This document shows, piece after piece, positions 10,730-18,375 of a stretch of DNA of 64,000 bases. This stretch comes from Pseudomonadota bacterium (GTDB lineage Bacteria; Pseudomonadota; Alphaproteobacteria; Rhizobiales; Hyphomicrobiaceae). Each line of letters opens with the position of its first letter. Positions within the stretch are counted from its first letter, which is position 1. Below the pieces are notes generated by a model, which did not search any database, was not told the DNA's origin, and was given only the letters and a program-made list of their open reading frames with translations. The DNA is taken from positions 62,001 through 126,000 of the forward strand of contig JAFECG010000022.1 in the NCBI GenBank assembly GCA_018242215.1. Direction: 5' to 3'. Position numbers and translations under genes: made by a program.

Positions 10730-10991
10730 GCGGTCCTAACGGAACGAACCCCTGGCTGCCTATTCATTGAGCAGAGAGCCGATCTGCTCTGAGTTTGGGC
10801 AGACTAGGCAAGGGGCAATAATTTCGCAAGGGCGAACAATACATTTACAATTTGCCCATTTGACGCGGCCAAAGGGTTGGCTGACTAGCAAAATGGCATT
10901 GAACAGCGCCTCCGATCGGTAATTCGGTTGCGATTTCCCGAAATTCGCGGCAGGGCGGTGGCCCGAACACCAACGCTTTCAAAATCGGGAG

Positions 10992-12179
10992 ATGGATTTG
11001 CGTATCGCCGCATTGATCGTCGCGGCCGGACGGGGGACGCGTGCCGCCGCGGCCGGGGGAGGCCCGAAGCAATATGCTCAGATCGGCGGACGGAGCGTTC
11101 TTGGGCGGGCGATTTCAGCTTTTACCGAGCATCCCGAGGTCGATATCGTCCAAGTCGTTATTCATCACGATGATGGTCAGGCCTATGGGCGGGCGGCCTC
11201 GGAGGATTCGACGACGAAGCTTCTCGAACCGGCGTTCGGCGGAGCGACGCGGCAGGCGTCGGTGCTGCGCGGCCTCGAAGCTCTCTCTTCATCCGCACCC
11301 GATCTCGTTCTGATCCATGATGCAGCGCGGCCCTTCGTGTCCGCGTCGACGATCTCGAATGTCATCGCGGCTCTCGGCGTGCGTTCCGCAGCGCTTGCAG
11401 CACTTCCCGTTTCGGACACGTTGAAACGGGTGTCAGGCGGTGTCGTGGTGGCGACGATCCCACGCGATGGTCTTTGGCGCGCACAAACCCCGCAAGGATT
11501 TCATTTTGGGGCTATTCTCGAGGCCCACGGCAAGGCCGCGGATGCCGGGATCGATACCTTCACGGACGACGCAGCAATTGCCGAGTGGGCCGACCTCGAC
11601 GTAGCTATCGTCGAAGATACGAGCCGCAACATCAAAATCACGACGGGCGAGGATTTGGAATTGGCAGACCGGCAGATTTCGAGTGCGATGGAGCCGCGCG
11701 TCGGCACGGGTTTCGACGTCCATCGTTTTTGCGACGGCGATCATGTCTGGCTCGGCGGCATCAAAATTCCGCACACGCACAAGCTCGAAGGGCATTCGGA
11801 CGCCGACGTCGTTCTGCATGCGCTGACGGACGCCCTGCTCGGCACGATCGGCGATGGCGACATCGGTCAGCACTTCCCGCCCTCTGATCCCAAGTGGAAA
11901 GGCGCGGCGTCGAAGCTCTTTCTAGAAGATGCCGTGCGCCGAGTGCATGAACGCGGCGGCCGGATCGGCAACGTCGATATTACCGTTCTCGCTGAGGTCC
12001 CCCGCGTCGGCCCGCATCGGCCGGCGATGCAAGAGCTGATCGGCAGCGTCCTTGGTCTCCCGGCGGATCGCGTCGGCATCAAGGCGACGACGACCGAACA
12101 GATGGGCTTCACCGGCCGGCGCGAAGGCATTGCCGCAATGGCGACGGCCATGGTGTTCATTCCGTCGGACAAATCATGA
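10992..12179 (+). CDS. ispDF: Bifunctional IspD/IspF of the MEP isoprenoid pathway
   Basis: The 395-residue protein is a fusion. Residues 1-230 form the IspD cytidylyltransferase with AAGRGTRA at 12-19, PKQY at about 25-28 and HDAARPFV near 113. Residues 234-395 form IspF with GTGFDVHRF near 236, the metal ligands in GHSDADVVLHALTDALLG, and GDIGQHFPPSDP. IspD makes CDP-methylerythritol and IspF makes the cyclic diphosphate, the third and fifth steps of the MEP pathway. The fusion is known from alphaproteobacteria and Campylobacter. Its stop overlaps the next start as ATGA. Confidence 0.96.
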   Translation: MDLRIAALIVAAGRGTRAAAAGGGPKQYAQIGGRSVLGRAISAFTEHPEVDIVQVVIHHDDGQAYGRAASEDSTTKLLEPAFGGATRQASVLRGLEALSSSAPDLVLIHDAARPFVSASTISNVIAALGVRSAALAALPVSDTLKRVSGGVVVATIPRDGLWRAQTPQGFHFGAILEAHGKAADAGIDTFTDDAAIAEWADLDVAIVEDTSRNIKITTGEDLELADRQISSAMEPRVGTGFDVHRFCDGDHVWLGGIKIPHTHKLEGHSDADVVLHALTDALLGTIGDGDIGQHFPPSDPKWKGAASKLFLEDAVRRVHERGGRIGNVDITVLAEVPRVGPHRPAMQELIGSVLGLPADRVGIKATTTEQMGFTGRREGIAAMATAMVFIPSDKS

Positions 12180-12796
12180 GCGACACACCGCCAGATCCGT
12201 CGTCCGATATTGCGACGAACAGCGCATTGCGATCGACGGTTCGAAACGTGGCCGTGCTCAATCTCACCTATTTCGGGATCGAGTTCGCGGTCGCGCTGAC
12301 GATTGGATCGGTGTCGCTGTTCGCGGACAGCGTCGACTTTCTCGAGGACGGCGCGATCAACCTGCTGATCCTGGCGGGATTGGGATTGAGCGTTGCCAAA
12401 CGCGCGAAACTCGGGATGGTCCTGGCCGTCATCATTCTTCTTCCGGGACTGGCGACGCTTTGGACCGCCTGGCAGAACTTTTCGGGTGGTCTGGTGCCGG
12501 AAGCCATGCCGATCACCGTTACCGGCGCCGGCGCACTCGTCGTCAATTCCATTTGCGCCTGGCTCCTGGCGCCGTTCCGGACAGCGGGTGGCAGCCTCAC
12601 TCGGGCGGCGTTCCTTTCGGCGCGGAACGACGTTGCCGCGAATATCGCGATCGTGATCGCCGGGTTGCTGACGAGCGCGACACAGTCACATTGGCCCGAT
12701 CTCATCGTCGGATTGGGCATCGCAGCGCTCAATGCCGGGGCCGCTCACGAAGTCTACGAAGCCGCACGCGAAGAGCACGCCCAGGCTCGTCCCTGA
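12176..12796 (+). CDS. CDF-like cation transporter, membrane domain only
   Basis: The 206-residue membrane protein resembles the transmembrane half of cation diffusion facilitators. A helix carries SVSLFADSVDFLEDGAIN near 46-63, where CDF proteins hold metal-binding aspartates, and a later helix has AAFLSARNDVAANI near 142-155, matching the second site. About six hydrophobic segments are visible. The cytoplasmic C-terminal metal-sensing domain found in standard CDF proteins of about 300 residues is absent. It overlaps ispDF by 4 bases, so translation is probably coupled. Zinc or another divalent metal is a likely substrate, but the sequence does not settle this. Confidence 0.7.
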   Translation: MSDTPPDPSSDIATNSALRSTVRNVAVLNLTYFGIEFAVALTIGSVSLFADSVDFLEDGAINLLILAGLGLSVAKRAKLGMVLAVIILLPGLATLWTAWQNFSGGLVPEAMPITVTGAGALVVNSICAWLLAPFRTAGGSLTRAAFLSARNDVAANIAIVIAGLLTSATQSHWPDLIVGLGIAALNAGAAHEVYEAAREEHAQARP

Positions 12797-12903
12797 CACT
12801 CCTCGTTGTAGATGCCGTTGCTCAATATCGAGGGGCCGCGATGCTGCTTTGCAACGGCTTTCTCCATTGACCCTCAAGGCAGAATCGCGGCATCAAAATG
12901 CTA

Positions 12904-12921
12904 CGTGGTTGTATTGCCACG
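12904..12921. promoter_or_regulatory. Short palindrome upstream of the MarR gene, possible operator
   Basis: CGTGG and CCACG flank an 8-base AT-rich centre about 33 bases before the MarR start codon. MarR proteins commonly bind palindromes in their own promoters. A longer nested inverted repeat lies just upstream (GCCGTTGC at 12814-12821 and GCAACGGC at 12851-12858). This is inference from position and symmetry only. Confidence 0.25.
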
Positions 12922-12953
12922 ACCCATGCGAGAGTGCCCATACGGGAGCCGAC

Positions 12954-13439
12954 ATGAACATCATGCCCCAAAATCTCGACCGCAAGCCAATCGACGCTGC
13001 CATCAGCACAATTGCCGAGGCACAAGCGGAGATGTGCTTGGCGACCCGTGTGCGTCAGCTCTCGCGTATCGTCACGAGGGTCTACGATGATGCCCTGCGC
13101 CCACTCGGCATCACAGCGAGCCAATATACTCTGCTCGCGCAGCTGGCTTCCCGTGACGGCATCACGGCCGTCGAGATCGGTCACGAGCTCGACATCGAGA
13201 AGTCGACACTGTCCCGCAACTTGAAGCGTCTGTTGGCGCTCGGCCATATCATCATGGATCCCCCTGCCGGTCGGCGGGGTCGCGGTTTGCACCTTACGCC
13301 CAAAGGTCAAGCCGTTCTCAAGGATGCCTATCCGATATGGCAGGACGCTCAGACGCGCACCGTCGGCGCCATGGGTTCCGACAGCCGCTCCGTCCTAGAT
13401 AGTCTTCTTTCGCATGCCGAGGTCCTAGCGGCGGCTTGA
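12954..13439 (+). CDS. MarR-family transcriptional regulator
   Basis: The 161-residue protein has the MarR winged-helix pattern: a dimerising N-terminal helix, then LGITASQYTLLAQLASRDGI, a recognition helix region TAVEIGHELDIEKSTLSRNLKRLLALG, and a wing DPPAGRRGRGLHLTPKGQAVL. I chose the ATG at 12954, because the upstream part of the frame is out of character and overlaps the previous gene. A strong intrinsic terminator follows, so the gene probably forms its own transcript. The ligand is unknown. MarR members often respond to phenolic compounds or oxidants. Confidence 0.88.
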   Translation: MNIMPQNLDRKPIDAAISTIAEAQAEMCLATRVRQLSRIVTRVYDDALRPLGITASQYTLLAQLASRDGITAVEIGHELDIEKSTLSRNLKRLLALGHIIMDPPAGRRGRGLHLTPKGQAVLKDAYPIWQDAQTRTVGAMGSDSRSVLDSLLSHAEVLAAA

Positions 13440-13485
13440 TCAGCAAGGCCGTTTGCACATTCTCCTCTCTCTAGATAGCCTTATC

Positions 13486-13518
13486 GGGGAGTGCTTCATC
13501 AGAAGCGCTCCCCTTTTT
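13486..13518 (+). terminator. Rho-independent terminator after the MarR gene
   Basis: A 12-base-pair stem (GGGGAGTGCTTC with GAAGCGCTCCCC, one G-U pair) closes an ATCA loop at 13498-13501 and is followed directly by five T residues. This is a textbook intrinsic terminator on the plus strand, 47 bases after the MarR stop. Confidence 0.9.
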
Positions 13519-13544
13519 CTTGAGGGTTCGACTACGAGGCTTTC

Positions 13545-14036
13545 GTGTTTCCTGCAGACGTTCTCGATGATGCGAAGCAACTGATCGATACGCTGCGCCA
13601 GCAACATCGCATGCTGACCACCGCCGAAAGTTGCACAGGCGGCCTCGTGGCAGCCGCTATCACAGCCGTCGCCGGGTCGTCGGATGTCTTTTTCGGCGGA
13701 TTCGTCACCTACGCCGACGATGCCAAAGCCCAGATGATCGGGGTCGATCGCGAACTCATCAACCACCACGGGGCGGTCAGCGCAGCTGTTGCCCACGCGA
13801 TGGCCGACGGCGCAGTCCGGACCACGGGAGCCGATCTGGCCGTTGCCATCACCGGCATAGCCGGTCCCGGCGGAGGCAGCCCGCACAAGCCGATTGGTCT
13901 GGTTTACATCGCGATTGCCTCGGTATTTGATGCTCCACGCGTCGAGCGGCACATGTTCGGCGAGGCTGGCCGGGACGAAGTCCGATTGGCCAGCCTGCGG
14001 GCGGCACTGAAGATGCTGCAAGAGGCGGCCAAATGA
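13545..14036 (+). CDS. pncC: CinA C-terminal type nicotinamide-nucleotide amidase
   Basis: The 163-residue protein corresponds to the stand-alone CinA C-terminal domain. It has the catalytic serine motif TTAESCTGGLVAAAIT near 25-40, GGFVTYAD near 57, and the C-terminal signature AITGIAGPGGGSPHKPIGLVYIA near 103-125. These enzymes deamidate nicotinamide mononucleotide in pyridine-nucleotide recycling. The start is a GTG at 13545 just after the MarR terminator, and the stop overlaps the next start as ATGA. In related genomes the gene often follows ispDF. Confidence 0.88.
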   Translation: MFPADVLDDAKQLIDTLRQQHRMLTTAESCTGGLVAAAITAVAGSSDVFFGGFVTYADDAKAQMIGVDRELINHHGAVSAAVAHAMADGAVRTTGADLAVAITGIAGPGGGSPHKPIGLVYIAIASVFDAPRVERHMFGEAGRDEVRLASLRAALKMLQEAAK

Positions 14037-14890
14037 GCGGACGTGGAAAGCGGGCTGCAGTAGTCACCAAAGTCGCTGTCTCGCTGGCGATTTGGGCTGC
14101 GGTTGCGGCAGGGCTGATGTCGCCTGCATTGGCAGCCGACCTTTCTGCGCGCGATGTCGCAATCATGCTTTTCCATGCTGCGCCCGCCAGCCACCCCTCT
14201 CTCGACAACAGGAATTTGACACGGCTCGATCTCGCGGGCCTCGATTTCAAGAAAGCGGATCTCAAGCGGTCGAATTTCTTCGGCGCGGACCTTTCTGGCG
14301 CGAACCTATCCGATACCGACCTGAGCGGGGCAAAACTCGACAGGGTCACACTGATCGGGGCCCGGCTCGAGCACGCGATACTCGATGACGGGAGCCTGAT
14401 GCGCCCATCGACATTCTCCGGGCTTACCCCTCTGCCCCACGAGGCACCAAGCTTCAGGGGTGCTTCTCTGAAGCGGGTGCATTTTTTTGGCGACTTCACC
14501 GGCTCGGATTTTTCAGATGCGGACCTCACGGATTCGGTGTGTGCGCCGACGAGCAAGTCCGGCTTCATCGAGCATATCTGGCGCACGATCTTCCTCGGCG
14601 CCAATCTGACGGACACAAACCTGACGCGCGCCGACATGACCCGCTCCCAGCTGAGTTTCGCGGTTCTGAAGGGCGCCATCCTGCATGGTACCAATTTGCA
14701 GGGCGCGGATTTGTCCGGGGCCGATCTCAGCGGCGCCGATCTTACGGACGCAGATTTGACGGGCGCCGACCTGACCGATGCAAACATCGCCGGCGCAGAT
14801 CTCTCCGGCGCGCGTCTTCACGGCGCCAACGGCCTCGAAACGCTGAAAGGTCTCTCGCTCGCTAGGAACTCGGAGAAGATTGTCCGCTAG
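14033..14890 (+). CDS. Exported pentapeptide-repeat protein
   Basis: The 285-residue protein starts with a probable signal peptide (positive start GRGKRAA, hydrophobic stretch VAVSLAIWAAVAAGLMS, cleavage after ALAA near 35). The rest is largely A(D/N)LXX repeats in two blocks, about 62-120 and 178-270. The second block includes a regular run of GADL, TDAD and GADL units. Such repeats fold as a right-handed quadrilateral beta-helix. Between the blocks lies a less regular segment with one cysteine (SVCAPTSKSG). The function is unknown; export argues against a gyrase-protection role. The gene overlaps the preceding amidase by 4 bases. Confidence 0.85.
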   Translation: MSGRGKRAAVVTKVAVSLAIWAAVAAGLMSPALAADLSARDVAIMLFHAAPASHPSLDNRNLTRLDLAGLDFKKADLKRSNFFGADLSGANLSDTDLSGAKLDRVTLIGARLEHAILDDGSLMRPSTFSGLTPLPHEAPSFRGASLKRVHFFGDFTGSDFSDADLTDSVCAPTSKSGFIEHIWRTIFLGANLTDTNLTRADMTRSQLSFAVLKGAILHGTNLQGADLSGADLSGADLTDADLTGADLTDANIAGADLSGARLHGANGLETLKGLSLARNSEKIVR

Positions 14891-15353
14891 TTCCACCTTC
14901 GGGCGTGCCCTGTCCGTAGATTTTAGCAGCTCGCTCCTCGAAAGCCTGCGTAAATCGCCGGAACGCCTGATCGAACATGGCGCCCATCAACGCTCCGAAC
15001 AGCTTTGAGCGGAACTCATAATCGATGAAGAAGTCGACGAGCGAGCCCCTCGCGTCATCAATGAAGCGCCAGCGATTATGCAGACGCTTGAAAGGCCCAT
15101 CGAGATAACTGACGTCGATGGAGCGCTCGGCCGGATTGGTCACGACTCGCGTCGTAAAATTCTCGGCGATGGATTTGTAGCCAACGCTCATGCGTGCCGT
15201 CAGTTCCTCGCCTGCTCCTTGTGCACGGCGCGATAGCACGATCAGGCCGGTGCAGAGCGGCAGGAACTCAGGATATTTCTCGACATCGGCAACGAGGGCG
15301 AACATTTCGTCGGCCGCGAAGCGAACGTGGCGTTGAGTGGAAAAGGACGGCAT
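14862..15353 (-). CDS. Coq10/RatA-type START-domain protein
   Basis: The 163-residue protein matches the polyketide cyclase/START family that includes mitochondrial COQ10 and bacterial RatA. Signatures are HVRFAADEMFALVADVEKYPEFLPLC at the N-terminus, SYLDGPFKRLHNRWRF near 92-107, and a long C-terminal helix FGALMGAMFDQAFRRFTQAFEERA. COQ10 proteins bind ubiquinone and support respiration. The serine- and glycine-rich tail overlaps the end of the convergent pentapeptide gene by 29 bases. In alphaproteobacteria the respiratory role is more likely than the toxin role described for RatA. Confidence 0.88.
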   Translation of the reverse strand: MPSFSTQRHVRFAADEMFALVADVEKYPEFLPLCTGLIVLSRRAQGAGEELTARMSVGYKSIAENFTTRVVTNPAERSIDVSYLDGPFKRLHNRWRFIDDARGSLVDFFIDYEFRSKLFGALMGAMFDQAFRRFTQAFEERAAKIYGQGTPEGGTSGQSSPSS

Positions 15354-15387
15354 GGCGCCGGTCTTATGACATAGTGCGCCGCCGAGT

Positions 15388-15409
15388 GAAACGCCGATAA
15401 TGGCGTTTC
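15388..15409. other. Perfect 8-bp inverted repeat between two minus-strand genes
   Basis: GAAACGCC and GGCGTTTC surround a 6-base GATAAT loop, between the stop of the GlsB-like gene and the start of the Coq10-like gene. There is no T run on either side, so it is not a clear terminator. It could be an operator or an mRNA hairpin. Confidence 0.4.
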
Positions 15410-15443
15410 GGTCACTGGTGGTGGGCCGTGCTGGGGCGGGTCT

Positions 15444-15698
15444 CTAAGCGATCAGCCGTGCCAGGAGAACGACAACAATGGCGCCGACAGCTGCAGTGAT
15501 GATTTCGGAGACGATGGGATTGGCTATTCCCAGATTGATGCTCAGGATCTTGAACAAATAGCCACCGACGAAAGCGCCGATGATGCCGGTGATCAAATAA
15601 CGGATCAGCCCGTCGCCGCCGACGACCAGTGAGGCCAAGAAACCGGCGACGATCCCAATCAGAGCAAAGACGAGCAAATCGCGTGTTTGGCTGTCCAT
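15444..15698 (-). CDS. GlsB/YeaQ/YmgE-family membrane protein
   Basis: The 84-residue protein has three hydrophobic segments and the glycine-rich pattern of the transglycosylase-associated (GlsB/YeaQ/YmgE) family: LLVFALIGIVAGFLASLVVGGDG, YLITGIIGAFVGGYLF and a C-terminal IITAAVGAIVVVLLARLI. Members are small inner-membrane proteins often raised during stress; no biochemical role is firm. I chose the ATG at 15698 because the upstream MMSWPNVRRES extension is not family-like. The gene stands alone between the Coq10-like gene and a lipoprotein gene. Confidence 0.85.
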   Translation of the reverse strand: MDSQTRDLLVFALIGIVAGFLASLVVGGDGLIRYLITGIIGAFVGGYLFKILSINLGIANPIVSEIITAAVGAIVVVLLARLIA

Positions 15699-15775
15699 TC
15701 TGCTCTCCCGACGAACGTTAGGCCAAGACATCATGCCATCTTGGGGTGTTCAGCAGCATCCTGGAGCGGCATGCC

Positions 15776-16060
15776 CTAGACGTGACAGCGCGCACCCAAA
15801 TACTGGTTGAGCAGGTCGTTGTACTTGTCAACGTCGGCGCGCTGTGGCGCGCTGAGCTTGCCGCCGTTGCTGGCGCGCTCGACCTCCGCCGGTACGCCTT
15901 TCGAATCGAGCCGATTGAGTTCGCTGCGGATAGAGCCGCATGATTCACCCGGAGGAAGTGGTTTCGCCCCCGGGTCGCCGTTACCCCCGGCCGCGCCTCC
16001 ACAGCCCTGGAGCGCCCCCGACAGGACGGTCACAAGTACAACCGCTAAAGAACCCCGCAT
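15776..16060 (-). CDS. Small lipoprotein with a cysteine-framed helical hairpin
   Basis: The predicted 94-residue precursor begins MRGSLAVVLVTVLSGALQGC, a lipoprotein signal with lipobox LQGC. After a glycine- and proline-rich linker, the mature part starts GESCGSIRSELNRLDSKG and ends LLNQYLGARCHV. Two cysteines thus frame what looks like two helices, and a disulfide between them is plausible in the periplasm. The downstream-facing neighbour at 16277-16663 has the same plan and appears to be a paralogue. The open frame extends upstream to 16201, but the signal peptide fixes the start at 16060. I recognise no named family. Confidence 0.65.
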   Translation of the reverse strand: MRGSLAVVLVTVLSGALQGCGGAAGGNGDPGAKPLPPGESCGSIRSELNRLDSKGVPAEVERASNGGKLSAPQRADVDKYNDLLNQYLGARCHV

Positions 16061-16276
16061 TATGTGTTCCACTTGCTCGAAATTTCGCGCGAACCAATGA
16101 GAGCCTTTTTCTCCCGGAACGCCGGAAAGACCACAGGCCGTGAGGCTTCGCAATCCCCCATGGCGATCCTGTGGCATGGCAACAGCACTCACCGTTTTCA
16201 AAACAGTGGCCGTTCAGCCAATCAAATCAACCGGCCGAGCGCATGCTTTAATGCGCCCTCTCGGATAATCCGCCGC

Positions 16277-16663
16277 TTATTCCTTCTCGCTCGTTGGGGT
16301 CGCCTGCTGCTGCGCCGGCTGTTGGGCCGCGGCCGTCTGGGCCGGTGCGCTCTGGCTGCAACGGGTCTGGTACTGACTGTAGGCCTTGTTGAGCTCGGCC
16401 TGCTTCTGTAACGCCGTCCGTTTGATCGAGACTTTGCTCGTCTTTCCTTCAGCAGCCTTCTCGAGCTTTTCGATGGTTCCGTCAGATTTCAGCGCATTGA
16501 TCTGACTGGCGAGCGAAGCGCAAACGGGGTCGGGTTTGGCTGCCGCGGTCTGCTGGGGCGATATCGACGCGGTCGAGAGATCCAATCCGCCATTTGCGCA
16601 TCCGCACACTAGCGCCGTCGCGATGACGACCAAACCTGCTTTGCCCATAGATATCGTTGTCAT
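16277..16663 (-). CDS. Small lipoprotein, paralogue of its neighbour
   Basis: The 128-residue product starts with a lipoprotein signal (MGKAGLVVIATALVCGC, with C as the lipidation site). A core follows that opens PDPVCASLASQINALKSDG, continues KLEKAAEGK, and closes NKAYSQYQTRCSQ, then a glutamine-, alanine- and proline-rich tail. The spacing of the two core cysteines, the N-x-L-x-S motif and the ending RC match the lipoprotein encoded 217 bases downstream at 15776-16060. This suggests an old tandem duplication. Alternative starts are ATG at 16663 or 16648. The function is unknown. Confidence 0.65.
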   Translation of the reverse strand: MTTISMGKAGLVVIATALVCGCANGGLDLSTASISPQQTAAAKPDPVCASLASQINALKSDGTIEKLEKAAEGKTSKVSIKRTALQKQAELNKAYSQYQTRCSQSAPAQTAAAQQPAQQQATPTSEKE

Positions 16664-16873
16664 CAACCAACCCCCCGGAGTTGCCCCTCCGCAACTCAAC
16701 GCGCACCTTGGTCGTGATTAGCGATTGATCAGCAGACCGCGCAAGCGGGGAGCTACACTCATCCCCCGGCGATAGAAGCGCTGGGTCTTGAAAGTGTGGA
16801 CATCAACGATGTGATGCAGGGCGGCAACGGCGGCAATTTTCCGTCGCAGATCGGAGTTTTGCGCGAGACGGCA

Positions 16874-17203
16874 CTAATGAGTCACGCGCTTGCGCACCTT
16901 TCCATAGGAGACGAGTTCGCTCCGCGGAAAAGCCGCATCAAAACCTTTGCGGAGCGCCTCGATTGATCTTTCCTCGCCCAGCTCGCCGCGCAAAGATGCG
17001 GCACGCGCGAGGTGGTGGCCGATCTGCGCAAGAACGCGACCCCATTCTTCCGGTTCCGGCCCAAAGGCCTCACCGTTGAGGCTTACAGCCAAGGCTCCGT
17101 CAGCAACCCATGCCCTGATAAGCTCGACGGCTTGCTCCGCCTCGGGGACGGCATCGGGCACTTCGAGTTCAAGGAGCGGTTCCGAATCGTAGAGGTCGGA
17201 CAT
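16874..17203 (-). CDS. DUF5076-like small protein
   Basis: The 109-residue acidic cytoplasmic protein (LLELEVPDAVPEAEQAVELIRAW, then SLNGEAFGPEPEEWGRVLAQIGHHLARA) resembles a short alphaproteobacterial family that I recall as DUF5076; that assignment is from memory and unchecked. It has no signal peptide or membrane segment. The C-terminus ends in a basic patch (GKVRKRVTH). It stands alone with 137 bases upstream before the FtsB-like gene. No function can be given. Confidence 0.6.
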   Translation of the reverse strand: MSDLYDSEPLLELEVPDAVPEAEQAVELIRAWVADGALAVSLNGEAFGPEPEEWGRVLAQIGHHLARAASLRGELGEERSIEALRKGFDAAFPRSELVSYGKVRKRVTH

Positions 17204-17339
17204 CTTGGCGGATCCCTAATTTACGCGCGCGGTTGCGCTCTCCGCCTCAGCGCACCTCGATCGGCATTTTCAGGACAGCCCCTTTGACCGTCCGCGCGAA
17301 GAACGGCGATAAACACAGCGTGACACGGAACTGCGGTCT

Positions 17340-17669
17340 TTATCGGGCGATAATAATTTTGTCGTCAGGACGGACGTAGCCGAGAACGTCCCGGGCCGTT
17401 TCCTCGACGATGTCGGCGTTTGGAATTTCCGGAGACAATAACGCTACATCGTGCCGCAACTTCGTTCGCACGGTTTCGAGGCCCTTGATCTCGAAATCGA
17501 GAAGTGCGGAACGATCGAGCAGTTCTCGCCTCGCCTCCAGTCCGTGACGGCCATAACGTATATGATAGCAGAAGTAGGCCGTCAGGCCCACGCAGGCGCA
17601 TGTCACCGAGAGCTGCTTCAGAAACCGCCACGCGCGATTCCGACGATCCGCTGGGCTTGCATAGCGCAC
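17340..17669 (-). CDS. FtsB/DivIC-type septum formation initiator
   Basis: The 109-residue bitopic protein has a basic cytoplasmic start (RYASPADRRNRAWRF), one membrane helix (LSVTCACVGLTAYFCYHI), a coiled coil (ARRELLDRSALLDFEIKGLETVRTKLRHDV) and the C-terminal pattern DIVEETARDVLGYVRPDDKII, which is diagnostic of the FtsB/DivIC family. These proteins link FtsL and FtsQ in the division complex. In alphaproteobacteria the gene usually lies near eno and pdhA; here it sits among unrelated small genes. Confidence 0.88.
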   Translation of the reverse strand: MRYASPADRRNRAWRFLKQLSVTCACVGLTAYFCYHIRYGRHGLEARRELLDRSALLDFEIKGLETVRTKLRHDVALLSPEIPNADIVEETARDVLGYVRPDDKIIIAR

Positions 17670-17768
17670 GCATCCGCTCCCTGCACATGAGGCTGGAGCG
17701 ATTTATGTGCAACGTCCATTAAGGCGGGGTAAAATCTAGAGCAGCCGCACGCCGTTCGGGTGGATGCG

Positions 17769-18155
17769 TCAGAAGCGATGTTTCACCGTGCCGTGAATCA
17801 TCAGATCGCGTTGTTCGTCGTCTTGTGGGCTCGTAAATTCGGGCGCTGCCTTCGTGCCGTCTTCGGCGGCCCCGTACAACAGATCTAGGCCAAAATCCAT
17901 TTTCGGCAACGTCCCGATCTTGCCAAGTCCCGGAATGCGGATCTCCGTGCCGCTATCGCTTTTGGAGGGAAGCGACTCTTCCTGCTCCTGCGCCTTGGGG
18001 GCATCGGGCACAGGGACGCCGGCGGGAAGCGCGCCGCGCTGCTCCTCCATAGCAATGAGATTGGTGCTCCCGGCAGCAAAGATTGCCACCAGCACAATGA
18101 GCACCAGTTCAAACCATCTCACGAATACCCCGCCATGCCTTGAAAGCACGCACAT
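17769..18155 (-). CDS. Hypothetical single-pass membrane protein
   Basis: The 128-residue product has one N-terminal hydrophobic helix (WFELVLIVLVAIFAAGSTNLIAM) and a proline- and acid-rich tail with IRIPGLGKIGTLPKMDFGLDLLYG near 73-96. The GTG at 18122 (VRWFELVL) is an equally likely start, which would put the helix at the very N-terminus as a signal anchor. I do not recognise a family. The short GLGKIGTLPKMDFGLDLLYG segment is the only part that looks constrained. Confidence 0.55.
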   Translation of the reverse strand: MCVLSRHGGVFVRWFELVLIVLVAIFAAGSTNLIAMEEQRGALPAGVPVPDAPKAQEQEESLPSKSDSGTEIRIPGLGKIGTLPKMDFGLDLLYGAAEDGTKAAPEFTSPQDDEQRDLMIHGTVKHRF

Positions 18156-18320
18156 ACGTTACTGTTGCGTGGTAGATAACAGAAACTCAATGGCAATATC
18201 CTGCAGTCGTCGAACCTGGCTCCGTTTCTCGGTGAGCCTGTTGTAAGGTCGCCATGTCGCCTACTTGACACAGGACGCGCCAAATTTCTCGCGACTTATT
18301 TAATCCTTCCGGAATAGAAC

Positions 18321-18347
18321 AAAAAGGGGCCGTCCGAAGACGGCCCC
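18321..18347 (-). terminator. Rho-independent terminator after the porin gene
   Basis: On the minus strand GGGGCCGTC and GACGGCCCC form a perfect 9-base-pair stem with a UUCG tetraloop, followed by five U residues. It lies 28 bases past the porin stop codon. The C(UUCG)G loop is unusually stable. Confidence 0.92.
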
Positions 18348-18375
18348 AACATCTGTCGCAAACGGGAGAGAGCGA

